Below are positions 19,296 to 27,496 of a stretch of DNA of 64,000 bases, piece after piece (positions within the stretch are counted from its first letter, which is position 1; the number at the start of each line of letters is the position of its first letter). The position numbers and the translations under genes were made by a program. The DNA lies in NCBI RefSeq assembly GCF_023195515.1, contig NZ_JALPKR020000002.1, forward strand, positions 186,001-250,000, given 5' to 3'. Below the pieces are notes generated by a model. It was not told where the DNA came from. It did not search any database and saw only the letters and a list, made by a program, of their open reading frames with translations. The stretch is from Variovorax sp. S12S4. GTDB taxonomy: Bacteria > Pseudomonadota > Gammaproteobacteria > Burkholderiales > Burkholderiaceae_C.

Positions 19296-19690
19296 TGGCT
19301 CCTCAAGATCTTCATGTCTTCGTCCGACAGCGGCTCACCCACCGCTGCCCGCATGTTGATTTCGCTGCAGCGCCTGGAGAGCGGCGGCTTTTTGGGAGCC
19401 GCGGACTTCTCCACCTCCGGCACTGGCAGCGGCGACGGCTGCGCGGCCACCGCTACGGCCTGCGGCCTGGGCCGCGTTGCCGCAGCCGGCTTTGGCCCCG
19501 CTGGCCTGGCTGCCGGTAGCCCGGCTGTCGGCGGCACCGCCTCCCTCGGTACCCCCGCCGAAAGGCACGGCGTTCTGCACGGCTTGGTATCGGCCGTGGC
19601 CGTTGCGGCAAAGGCGGCACAGCACAGTGCGACCACCATCGCGATCGGCGCCATGGCGGGAAACGGCGAAGACCGCACCTGGTAAATCAT
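19289..19690 (-). CDS. Small secreted Pro/Ala-rich protein, function unknown
   Basis: About 133 residues from ATG 19690 (alternative ATG 19654). A signal peptide ends AAFAATATA before DTKPCRTPC. A Pro/Ala-rich middle follows, then a C-terminal segment (PPLSRRCSEINMRAAVGEPL, SDEDMKILRSQC) with two cysteines, giving four in the mature protein. Nothing in it identifies a function. It overlaps the start of the OmpA-domain gene by 7 bp and is its likely operon partner, which suggests a shared envelope role. Confidence 0.6.
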   Translation of the reverse strand: MIYQVRSSPFPAMAPIAMVVALCCAAFAATATADTKPCRTPCLSAGVPREAVPPTAGLPAARPAGPKPAAATRPRPQAVAVAAQPSPLPVPEVEKSAAPKKPPLSRRCSEINMRAAVGEPLSDEDMKILRSQC

Positions 19691-19782
19691 CAGCCGGCAA
19701 ATGTAGAGCGGCAGGCGCCGCTCGCCATCTCGCCAAATGGCCACCCTGCCGAACGGCATAGGCGCCGGGGGCTACAAGAACT

Positions 19783-20733
19783 TCAGGGAAGCCACTGCAC
19801 CAGCGTCATCACCAGCGTGAGCGTGGCAAGCGCGAGCACCGTCGACACCGCCACGCTGGCCGTTACCAGGTCTTCGGCCGTGCGGTAGCGCTGCGAAAAG
19901 AGAAAGACGTTCGCGCCGATGGGCAGTGCCGCCGCCACCACCATCACGGTGAGCGGAATGCCGCGCACGCCCAGCAGCCAGCCGATGCCGGCCACGAGCA
20001 GCGGATGCAGCAGGTTCTTCACCAGGGCCTGCACCGTGGCACCGCGCCAGTGCCGACCGATGGGCGTCAGCGCGAGCGTGATGCCCACCATCACAAGTGC
20101 CACCGGGCCGAAGGCCTGCCCGAGCAGCATGATCGGCTTGTCGAGAAAGTCGGGCATCACGAGCCCGGTCTGCGCAAACAGCAGCCCCGCGATGATCGGC
20201 ATCGGCACCGGGTGGATGATGGCGTTGCGGAGAGCCCGCAGCACCGTGCGAACCATGGAACGCTTCTCCTCCCCGCTCACCACCGCATGCTCGCGCGCGA
20301 CGGCCAGCTCCAGCACCACGGTGGCGCTCGTCAACAGCACCAGCGAATGCAGCGAGATCAGCGTGAGCAGCACCACCATGCCTTGGTCGCCATAAGCAAG
20401 GCCGACCAGCACGATGCCGATCATCACGGTGTTGCTGTAGGTGTTGGCCAGCGCAATGACGGCTGCCGTGCGGTTGAAGCCGCGCAGCGCCAACGTGCCC
20501 GCGAACAGCAGGCCCGAGGCGATGAAGTACGCCGCCACGGGCTTGAGGCTGAGTTCTTCCACGTGCACCGTGCTCATCGCGCGGAACAGCAGCGCGGGTG
20601 CAAGCAGCAGGAAGATCAGGTTGGAGAGGTCCTTGACGGCGTTGCCGCCGATCCAGCGGCGCCGGCCTGCCAGGTAGCCTGCTGCGATCAGGACGACGAC
20701 CGGCAGCAGCGAGGAAATGACGAACGGGTTCAC
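19783..20733 (-). CDS. Auxin efflux carrier (AEC) family transporter
   Basis: 316 residues with about 10 hydrophobic helices in two five-helix halves, a central hydrophilic loop (AREHAVVSGEEKRSMVRTVL) and the family-like SNLIFLLLAPALLFRAMS early helix. Bacterial AEC proteins move malonate, malate or similar organic acids across the inner membrane. The start appears to be GTG (20733), giving MNPFVISSLLPVVVLIAAGY. No partner genes indicate the substrate. Confidence 0.87.
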   Translation of the reverse strand: MNPFVISSLLPVVVLIAAGYLAGRRRWIGGNAVKDLSNLIFLLLAPALLFRAMSTVHVEELSLKPVAAYFIASGLLFAGTLALRGFNRTAAVIALANTYSNTVMIGIVLVGLAYGDQGMVVLLTLISLHSLVLLTSATVVLELAVAREHAVVSGEEKRSMVRTVLRALRNAIIHPVPMPIIAGLLFAQTGLVMPDFLDKPIMLLGQAFGPVALVMVGITLALTPIGRHWRGATVQALVKNLLHPLLVAGIGWLLGVRGIPLTVMVVAAALPIGANVFLFSQRYRTAEDLVTASVAVSTVLALATLTLVMTLVQWLP

Positions 20734-20813
20734 CCGGTCGAGGATAGCCGAGGGTGCGTTCAGCCCGGCCTGCCCTTTCCTTTCCAGAAAGAGCAGGCCT
20801 GATGGGCTTCAGG

Positions 20814-22922
20814 TCAGAACGTCACGCGCAGGCCGACCTTCAGCGAACGTCCCGGCAGCGGTGCGTTCGGGTACACCGTCGTCGTCAGGATCGACGTCGG
20901 GCTGTAGGCCAGCTTGTTGGTGATGTTGTCGACGCGCGCATACCAGGTGAGATTGGCGTGCTGCACCTTCATGCGGTAGGTAACGGCGGCATTCCACAGC
21001 GTGTAGGAGTCGGTCTCGCGCGCGCCCACGCTCGGCACCCGGCGCTGCGCCGCGTTGTAGTCGAAGCCCAGGCGCGCACCCCACGGGCCGTTGCCGTAGG
21101 CCAGCGTGGCGCCCAGGCGCAGCGGCGCAATGCGCGGCAGCGGCTCGCCGGTGTCGAGGTTCTTGGCGCGCACGATGTCGCCGCGCCACTCCAGGTCGAG
21201 CGTGGAGCCGTCGGCCGAACGCGCAAAGCCGTCGGTGCCCAAGAGGCGCAGGTTGCCGTTCGCCTCGATGCCGGTGAACCGCGCGCGCACGCCGCTGTAG
21301 AGGTACTCGGCCAGCGTGTCCGTCGCTTCCGGGTCGGTCACCACCTGGCCTTCTTCATCGAGCGTGCGGCCCGATGCCGTCAGGCCGATGTAGTTGCGAA
21401 AACGCGTGACGTACGCGTTGACGCGGGCCGTGTTGGCGCCCGACTTCCATTGCGCCCCCAGGTCGAACCCGGTCGACTTTTCCTTGTCGAGGTTCGGATT
21501 GCCGACCTCCCATGCGGCCGTTGCCACGTGCGGGCCGTTGGCGAGCAGTTCATAGTCCTTAGGTGCCCGCTCGGTGTAGGCCAGGTTCGAGGTGAGCTGC
21601 CACTGCGGCGTCAGGTTCACCAGCGCTCCCAGGGCCGCGCTGTGCGGGTTGAAGGTGCGCTCGCCGACGGCAAAGCGCGTCACCGTCGGATCGTCCGGAT
21701 AGCCGAGCGAAGTGACGCGAACCTTCTCGGTGCGCGCGCCAAAGCTCAGCCGGCCCCATGAGGTCCCGAGTTCTTCATACATGAACAGCGCGTTGGAGCG
21801 CGTGCGGCTGTGCGGCGCAAAGGCTTCCGCGCCATCCGCGGCGAAGCGGTTGGTCTCGCTGCTGAAACCCACCAGGCCTTCGAGGTTGCCGATCTTCTGG
21901 TGGCGCGCCTCGATGCGCACATCGTTGCTCATGTTCGAGAACGTGGTACCGGCTTCGCGGCCTTCGAACTCGGTGTGGCGGTAGTCGGTGTGGCTGAGCT
22001 TGGCGTGAACGCTGCTGATGATGCCGCCCGGGCGCCATTCGCCTTCGATGGCATAGCGGTCGGACTTCATGCCGATGGTCACGTCGTCTTCGGCCACCGT
22101 GCCGTAGTTGCTGCGGTAGGTGCTGGCCGAGGCGCCGATCCAGCCCTGATCGAAGAACAGCGTGCCGCCCACGGCGCCGCCGTGCGCCTCGTTGGCCGAG
22201 TTGCAGATCTTGCGCGCCAGCGTGGGACGGCCGGGCTTGGTGCACTCCAGTTCGATGGGCACCGAGACGTCCTTGGAGTCGCGGTTGAACGCATCCACGT
22301 GCAGCGCCAGGCGGCCGTTGCCGCCCTCGAAGACCACGCCGCCGTTCTTTTCCTTGTTGCCGGTCGAAAAGCCCAGGTCGGCACGGCCGCCGAAGCCGTC
22401 GATCGGCTCGGTCGGAATGCGGTTGTCGATGACGTTGACCACGCCGCCCACCGCGCTGCCGCCATATTGCAGCGCAGACGGCCCGCGCAGCACTTCGACG
22501 CGGTCGGTCACCAGCGAATCGACCGGCACCGCGTGGTCGTAGCTCAGCGCCGAAGCATCGGGCGCGCCGCCGCCGTTCTGCAGGATGCGGATGCGGTCGC
22601 CGTCCAGGCCGCGAATGATCGGCCGGCTCGCGTTGGGGCCGAAGTAGCTGCTGCTCACGCCGGGCAGGTTGTTGAGCGTTTCGCCGAGCGTCGATTCGGA
22701 GCGCATCAGGAGCTTGTCGCCCGAGAGCGTGGTGGTGGGCGCAATCAGGTCGGCCGCACCCAGCGGATTGCCGGTGACGGCAATCTCAGGCAGCGAGGCT
22801 GCGGGCATTTCGGCGGGTTGCGCCCGGGGAGCCGGCTGGGGTTGCGCCTGGGCCATGGCCGCGAAAGATGCCAGCGAAAGAACGGCAGCGCCGATGGCGT
22901 TGCGACGGAAATTGGGAATCAT
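20814..22922 (-). CDS. TonB-dependent outer membrane receptor, ZnuD-like
   Basis: 702 residues. A signal peptide ends AMAQAQ (about residue 26); the plug contains LPEIAVTGNPLG (TonB-box region), LNNLPGVSSSYFG and VLRGPSALQYGGSAVGGVVN. The 22-strand barrel ends in RSLKVGLRVTF with terminal Phe. Its length and short plug-barrel layout without an STN domain fit the ZnuD/metal-receptor group better than siderophore receptors, with several His-containing loops (HTDYRHTEFEGRE, EARHQKIG, AFAPHSRTRS). The gene upstream encodes a His-rich membrane protein, supporting a metal role. The assignment to zinc is inference. No Zur or Fur site was recognised. Confidence 0.75.
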   Translation of the reverse strand: MIPNFRRNAIGAAVLSLASFAAMAQAQPQPAPRAQPAEMPAASLPEIAVTGNPLGAADLIAPTTTLSGDKLLMRSESTLGETLNNLPGVSSSYFGPNASRPIIRGLDGDRIRILQNGGGAPDASALSYDHAVPVDSLVTDRVEVLRGPSALQYGGSAVGGVVNVIDNRIPTEPIDGFGGRADLGFSTGNKEKNGGVVFEGGNGRLALHVDAFNRDSKDVSVPIELECTKPGRPTLARKICNSANEAHGGAVGGTLFFDQGWIGASASTYRSNYGTVAEDDVTIGMKSDRYAIEGEWRPGGIISSVHAKLSHTDYRHTEFEGREAGTTFSNMSNDVRIEARHQKIGNLEGLVGFSSETNRFAADGAEAFAPHSRTRSNALFMYEELGTSWGRLSFGARTEKVRVTSLGYPDDPTVTRFAVGERTFNPHSAALGALVNLTPQWQLTSNLAYTERAPKDYELLANGPHVATAAWEVGNPNLDKEKSTGFDLGAQWKSGANTARVNAYVTRFRNYIGLTASGRTLDEEGQVVTDPEATDTLAEYLYSGVRARFTGIEANGNLRLLGTDGFARSADGSTLDLEWRGDIVRAKNLDTGEPLPRIAPLRLGATLAYGNGPWGARLGFDYNAAQRRVPSVGARETDSYTLWNAAVTYRMKVQHANLTWYARVDNITNKLAYSPTSILTTTVYPNAPLPGRSLKVGLRVTF

Positions 22923-23002
22923 GAATGAGCACTCGTTGAATCAAGGGACGATCTGCCGCCACCGCAGGAAAGCGCGGTGCAGCAACCGGAACACGGAGGG
23001 AT

Positions 23003-23440
23003 TCAGCGAGTGGAAGGCGGGCCGCGCGCGTCGAACAGCGCAACCCAGCGGGCGATGGCTTCGCCCTGCAGATAGGCAAAGGTGGCCGACGGCAGGAGCA
23101 CCGGCAGCACCAGCGTAGGAACGCCCAATGCGCCCGAGCCGTGCGACAGCTGGTCGTACAGCCGGCATTCGGCGTCGGTGTGGTCGCCGAACAGGCTGGC
23201 AATGCCGTGAGACGCGTGGGGCAGGTGCGACACCTGGGCCGCGTGGGCTGCGTGCCCGCGCCCCTCTTCGCCATGGCTGGCCTGCGCCGCCGCGGCCGGC
23301 TGGCCAAGGCCCGGCACGTGCAGCGACCGGTGAATCAGCCCGAGCGTGCCCGCGAACCACAACGCCACCACCAGCGCGATGGCGATCACACGGGTCGACA
23401 GGATCGACCGATGCGGAGCCTGGCTGGCGGTGATGTGCAC
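23003..23440 (-). CDS. Histidine-rich single-span membrane protein, unknown function
   Basis: 145 residues from GTG 23440. A hydrophobic helix (VIAIALVVALWFAGTLGLIH, about residues 18-37) precedes a His-rich stretch (about 56-80, with SHGEEGRGHAAHAAQVSHLP) and then a second hydrophobic patch (VPTLVLPVLLPSATFAY, about 107-123). Two cysteine/acidic positions are also present (GDHTDAECRLYD). Such proteins often sit beside metal receptors; here it directly precedes a ZnuD-like receptor and follows msrA by 22 bp on the same strand. Metal binding is inferred from the histidines. Confidence 0.6.
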   Translation of the reverse strand: MHITASQAPHRSILSTRVIAIALVVALWFAGTLGLIHRSLHVPGLGQPAAAAQASHGEEGRGHAAHAAQVSHLPHASHGIASLFGDHTDAECRLYDQLSHGSGALGVPTLVLPVLLPSATFAYLQGEAIARWVALFDARGPPSTR

Positions 23441-23462
23441 GGGAGCGGGCCTTGGCGAAAAA

Positions 23463-24014
23463 TCAGGCCTTGACGCGCGAAGCGAAGGTCTTCTGGAACT
23501 TCTCGACCTTGGGCCCGACCACGAAGGCGCAGTAGCCCTGGTTCGGGTTGTTCAGGAAGTAGTCCTGGTGGTAGGCCTCGGCGGTCGAGTAGTTGGCGAG
23601 CGGCACCACCTCGGTCACCACGGGGGCGCTGTAGGTCTTGCCGGCCTCGATTTCGCGGATGACCGCCTGGGCCACTTCCTTCTGCCCGTCGTTCGTGAAA
23701 TAGATGCCGCTGCGGTACTGCGTGCCAACGTCGTTGCCCTGGCGGTTCAGCGACGTGGGGTCGTGCACCACAAAGAAGATCTCGAGAACTTCGCGCAGGC
23801 TGATGGCGGCGGGGTCGAATTCGACCTTCACGACCTCCACATGGCCCGTGCGGCCTGTGCAAATCTGCTCGTAGGTCGGGTTGACGGTCTGGCCGTTGCA
23901 GTAGCCCGACTCCACGTCCACCACGCCCTGCACGCGGTCGAAAACCGCCTCGGTGCACCAGAAGCAGCCGCCGCCCAGCACGATGGTTTCGGTTTGCGAC
24001 GGTGAAGAAGACAT
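23463..24014 (-). CDS. msrA: Peptide-methionine (S)-S-oxide reductase
   Basis: 183 residues. GGGCFWCTEAVF holds the catalytic Cys17, and the MsrA motifs VESGYCNG, GHVEVVKVEFDP and HDPTSLNRQGNDVGTQYRSG follow in order. It reduces methionine-S-sulfoxide in proteins. No C-terminal resolving-cysteine tail typical of E. coli MsrA is visible, although Cys37-like (GYCNG) and YCAF cysteines remain. It is divergent from a TetR gene and heads a co-directional row with the His-rich protein and the TonB receptor. Confidence 0.93.
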   Translation of the reverse strand: MSSSPSQTETIVLGGGCFWCTEAVFDRVQGVVDVESGYCNGQTVNPTYEQICTGRTGHVEVVKVEFDPAAISLREVLEIFFVVHDPTSLNRQGNDVGTQYRSGIYFTNDGQKEVAQAVIREIEAGKTYSAPVVTEVVPLANYSTAEAYHQDYFLNNPNQGYCAFVVGPKVEKFQKTFASRVKA

Positions 24015-24115
24015 GGGCTGCTCCGGCAGGTAGGAAAAAAGCGAACCCGATATTGTCGCGGCTTGACGGGCCGGATGCTGGTCACTACATTACTAACCCG
24101 CGAGTCATTAATCTC

Positions 24116-24793
24116 ATGCCCACCCCCCGTTCCTTTGTCGACAAGATCTGCCCGGTGCGCTCCAAACGCGAGCGCCGCAAGGAGGCGCGCCCCGGCGAAC
24201 TGCTGGCGGCGGCCCTCGATCTCTTCGTCGAAAAAGGCTTTGCCGCCACCCGCGCGGAGGAAGTGGCGGCGCGCGCCGGCGTCTCCAAGGGCACGCTTTT
24301 TCTTTATTTCCCGAGCAAGGAAGAGCTCTTCAAGGCCGTGGTGGTCGAAAACCTCAGCGGCCGGTTTTCCGAGTGGAACGAAGAATTCGAGACCTTCGAG
24401 GGCACCTCGGCGGACATGCTGCGCTATTGCATGCGCGTCTGGTGGGAGCGGGTCGGCATGACCAAGGCTTCGGGCCTGACCAAGCTCATGATGAGCGAAG
24501 GCGCCAATTTCCCCGACCTGGCGGAGTTCTACCGCAAGGAAGTCATCCGGCCGGGCCATTCGCTGTTGCGGCGCATCCTGCAGCGTGGCATCGACAAGGG
24601 CGAATTCGCGCCGGTCGACATCGACCACGCCATTTACTCGGTGGTGGCGCCCATGGTCTTCCTGATGCTGTGGAAGCATTCGGCCATGGTGTGCGTCGAC
24701 GAAGACACCGCGCTCGACCCTGAAAAGTACCTCGCCACCCAGGCCGAGACCGTGCTCTACGGCCTCACCCGCCGCCCGGAGAGCGCGGCATGA
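24116..24793 (+). CDS. TetR/AcrR family transcriptional regulator
   Basis: 225 residues. The N-terminal HTH runs from about residue 27: GELLAAALDLFVEKGFAATR, then VAARAGVSKGTLFLYFPSKE, a textbook TetR recognition helix. The rest is an all-helical ligand domain with a TetR_C-type KEVIRPGHSLLRRILQRG. It is divergent from msrA and upstream of the methyltransferase-like, rhodanese and tolC genes, so it may control tolC-linked efflux. ATG 24116 is preferred because the extension to 24002 overlaps msrA. Confidence 0.88.
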   Translation: MPTPRSFVDKICPVRSKRERRKEARPGELLAAALDLFVEKGFAATRAEEVAARAGVSKGTLFLYFPSKEELFKAVVVENLSGRFSEWNEEFETFEGTSADMLRYCMRVWWERVGMTKASGLTKLMMSEGANFPDLAEFYRKEVIRPGHSLLRRILQRGIDKGEFAPVDIDHAIYSVVAPMVFLMLWKHSAMVCVDEDTALDPEKYLATQAETVLYGLTRRPESAA

Positions 24794-24883
24794 AGCGTGC
24801 ATGGACGGCCGGGCTTCCGCGAGCGGGCGCGGCGCAACCTAAAATTGAAGGTTTGTCCTGAGCCCCACAAGGAAAAGCCCCCA

Positions 24884-25561
24884 ATGAACCCGACCCCCAC
24901 CCTCGAGCGCTTGCGCTTCAACATGATCGAGCAGCAGATCCGGCCCTGGGATGTGCTGGACCTGGAAATTCTCGACCTGCTGGCCGCCATCCGGCGCGAA
25001 GACTACGTGCCGCCCGCGCACCGCGGCCTGGCCTTCTTCGACATGGAAATTCCGCTCGGCGACGGCTCCGTTCCCGGCCAGGTGATGCTCTCGCCCAAGG
25101 TCGAGGCACGCATGCTGCAAGACCTGCACGTGCAAAAGCACGAGTCGGTGCTCGAGATCGGTACCGGCTCCGGCTTCATGGCCGCCCTGCTCGCCCATCG
25201 CGCGGCCCAGGTGCTGTCGCTCGAAATCGACCCCGTGCTGGCCGCCCGCGCCGCCGAGACGCTGCGCCAGAACGGCGTTGCCAACGTGGAAGTGCGCAAC
25301 GCCGATGGCGCCGTGCCGCTGCCGAGCGGCCCCAGCTTCGATGTGATCGTGCTCAGCGGTTCCGTCGCCCGCATTCCGCAGAACCTGCTTGGCTCCCTCA
25401 AGGTGGGTGGCCGCCTGGCCGCCATCGTGGGCGAAGAGCCGATGATGCGCGCGCACTTCGTCACCCGCACCAGCGAAAGCAAGTGGGACACCATCCAGCC
25501 GTGGGACACCGTGGCGCCGCGCCTGCTCAACTTCCCCGAGCCTTCGCGCTTCTCGTTCTGA
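24884..25561 (+). CDS. Protein-L-isoaspartate O-methyltransferase-like protein
   Basis: 225 residues. The SAM-binding motif is VLEIGTGSGFMAALLAHRAA (about residues 88-107), with the acidic LSLEIDPVLA following, as in the PCMT family. The usual catalytic loop (GxG...TISAPHMVA) is replaced by a PGQVMLSPKVEARMLQ segment, so true isoaspartyl repair activity is doubtful. The N-terminus MNPTPTLERLRFNMIEQQIR is typical of the Burkholderiales branch next to tolC. It is followed at 13 bp by a rhodanese gene and then tolC, forming one transcript. Confidence 0.85.
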   Translation: MNPTPTLERLRFNMIEQQIRPWDVLDLEILDLLAAIRREDYVPPAHRGLAFFDMEIPLGDGSVPGQVMLSPKVEARMLQDLHVQKHESVLEIGTGSGFMAALLAHRAAQVLSLEIDPVLAARAAETLRQNGVANVEVRNADGAVPLPSGPSFDVIVLSGSVARIPQNLLGSLKVGGRLAAIVGEEPMMRAHFVTRTSESKWDTIQPWDTVAPRLLNFPEPSRFSF

Positions 25562-25574
25562 ACGGGACTTCCGA

Positions 25575-25913
25575 ATGATCGATCAAGTCCACCCCGCCGA
25601 TCTCGCAGCCTGGTTTGCGCAAAACCCCGATGCGGCGCCCGTGCTGCTCGACGTGCGCGAACCCTGGGAGCTGCAGACGGCAAGCGTCGCGCCCCAGGGC
25701 TTCACGCTGGTCGCCATCCCGATGAACGAAATTCCGGGCCGGCTTTCCGAACTCGACGAAGGCCAGCGCATTGCGTGCCTGTGCCATCACGGCGCGCGCA
25801 GCCAGCGTGTGGCGGCCTTCCTGAGCCAGAACGGCTTTGCCGAACTGGCCAACGTGGCCGGCGGCATCGACGCCTGGTCCGCACAGCACGACCCTGCCGT
25901 GCCGCGCTACTGA
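25575..25913 (+). CDS. Single-domain rhodanese-like sulfurtransferase
   Basis: 112 residues forming one rhodanese domain. VLLDVREPWEL (about 23-33) and the active loop CHHGARS with catalytic Cys70 and an additional Cys68 just before it (ACLCHHGARS) are present. The final GGIDAWSAQ is the standard rhodanese end. It transfers sulfane sulfur in the cytoplasm; the acceptor is unknown. It lies 13 bp after the methyltransferase-like gene and 21 bp before tolC. Confidence 0.9.
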   Translation: MIDQVHPADLAAWFAQNPDAAPVLLDVREPWELQTASVAPQGFTLVAIPMNEIPGRLSELDEGQRIACLCHHGARSQRVAAFLSQNGFAELANVAGGIDAWSAQHDPAVPRY

Positions 25914-25934
25914 TTCTTTCTTCAAGGACGTTCA

Positions 25935-27479
25935 ATGCCTTCCAGGCCCAGGCTTTTGCCTCTTTCCGCAGCGCTCGCAAGTCTCTTTGCCACCCTGCTC
26001 GCACTGCCGGCCCAAGGCCAGACACTGAACGAACTCTACGAATCCGCCCGCGGCTTCGACGCCACCTACCAGGGCGCGCGAGCCCAGTACGAAGCGAACG
26101 TGGCGCGTGCCGCCCAGGCCAAGGCGGGCATTCTTCCCGCGGTGGGGCTCACGGCCGGCGCCACGCGCAACAACCTCGACATCGACACCCTGACCGGCCC
26201 CGGCCGCGGAACCAGCACGCCGCGCGACTTCACCACGCAGAACGTCGGCATCAATGCCACGCAGCCGATCTACCGGCCTGCCAACTGGGCGACCTACGAG
26301 CAAGGCAAGCGCCAGGCCGAGATTGCCGAGGCGGTGCTCACCGCGGCCGAGCAGGACCTGATCGTTCGCGTGAGCCAGGCGTATTTCGACGTGCTCGCCA
26401 GCCAGGACAGCCTGACGCTGGTGCGCGCGCAAAAGGTGGCCGTGGCCGAGCAGCTCGCATCGGCCAAGCGCAATTTCGAGGTCGGCACCTCCACCATCAC
26501 CGACACGCGTGAAGCGCAGGCGCGCTACGACCTCGTCATTGCGCAAGAGATTGCCGCCGAGAACGACCTGCAGGTCAAGAAGATCGTCCTCGACCAGTTG
26601 GTCGGCCGGCCCGGCAGCGTGCCGGTTCCGCTGGCGCAGCCGGTGGTGCTGCCGACGGCCATGCCGGCAAACATCGAAGCCTGGGTGGCGCAGGCCGAAG
26701 AAGCGCACCCCTCCATCCGCCAGGCGCGGCTCGGCCTCGATGTGGCCGGCCTCGAAATCCGCAAGGCCGAAGCCGGCCACAAGCCCACGCTGGATGCCAA
26801 CCTGGGCTACAACATCACGCGCAATCCGCACGGCACCAGCACCAGCACGGTGGGCACGCGCATCGATGCCGCGTCGGTGGGCGTGGTGTTCAACATGCCG
26901 CTCTTCGCGGGCTTTGCCACCGAGAACCGCATCAAGGAAACGCTGGCGCTCGAAGACCAGTCGCGCAGCGTGCTCGAAGGCACCCGCCGCAGCGTGGCGC
27001 AGGCCACGCGCGCGGCCTACCTCGGACTGGTGTCCGGCGCGGGCCAGGTGAAGGCGCTCGAAGCCGCCGAGGCCTCGAGCCAGAGCGCGCTCGACGCCAA
27101 CCGGCTTGGCTACCAGGTGGGCGTGCGCATCAACATCGACGTGCTCAATTCGCAAAGCCAGCTGTACCAGACCAAGCGCGACCTTGCGCAGGCGCGCTAC
27201 AACGTGCTGCTGGGCAACCTCAGGCTGCGCCAGGCCAACGGCACGCTGACTGTGGACGACATGAACGCGATCAATGCGACGCTGGCGAAGAACGGAGGCG
27301 CGTCTGCGCAACCTTCGCTGGGCGAACGACCGCAGACGGCGCCTTCGACCGTGGTGCCGGTCACGCCCCCGAGCATTCCCGTGGTGCCGCCCGTGCCCGT
27401 GCCGCCGTTCAATCCGCCGGCACCGACGATGCCTTCGGCACCGCCGCCACCGGTCATCCTGAATCCCCCGGCTCGCTGA
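25935..27479 (+). CDS. tolC: TolC family outer membrane efflux channel
   Basis: 514 residues. The signal peptide ends ALPAQGQ/TLNELYESA (about residue 28). Two structural repeats contain long coiled-coil helices and short strands, including AGILPAVGLTAGATRNN and the repeat counterpart GHKPTLDANLGYNITRNP, and NVGINATQPIYRPANW. The family forms a trimeric exit duct for tripartite pumps and type I secretion. The C-terminal 60 residues are strongly Pro-rich, an unstructured tail common in this branch. It ends 17 bp before the convergent waaA stop. Confidence 0.93.
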   Translation: MPSRPRLLPLSAALASLFATLLALPAQGQTLNELYESARGFDATYQGARAQYEANVARAAQAKAGILPAVGLTAGATRNNLDIDTLTGPGRGTSTPRDFTTQNVGINATQPIYRPANWATYEQGKRQAEIAEAVLTAAEQDLIVRVSQAYFDVLASQDSLTLVRAQKVAVAEQLASAKRNFEVGTSTITDTREAQARYDLVIAQEIAAENDLQVKKIVLDQLVGRPGSVPVPLAQPVVLPTAMPANIEAWVAQAEEAHPSIRQARLGLDVAGLEIRKAEAGHKPTLDANLGYNITRNPHGTSTSTVGTRIDAASVGVVFNMPLFAGFATENRIKETLALEDQSRSVLEGTRRSVAQATRAAYLGLVSGAGQVKALEAAEASSQSALDANRLGYQVGVRINIDVLNSQSQLYQTKRDLAQARYNVLLGNLRLRQANGTLTVDDMNAINATLAKNGGASAQPSLGERPQTAPSTVVPVTPPSIPVVPPVPVPPFNPPAPTMPSAPPPPVILNPPAR

Positions 27480-27496
27480 GGATCTGGCCTCCGCGG

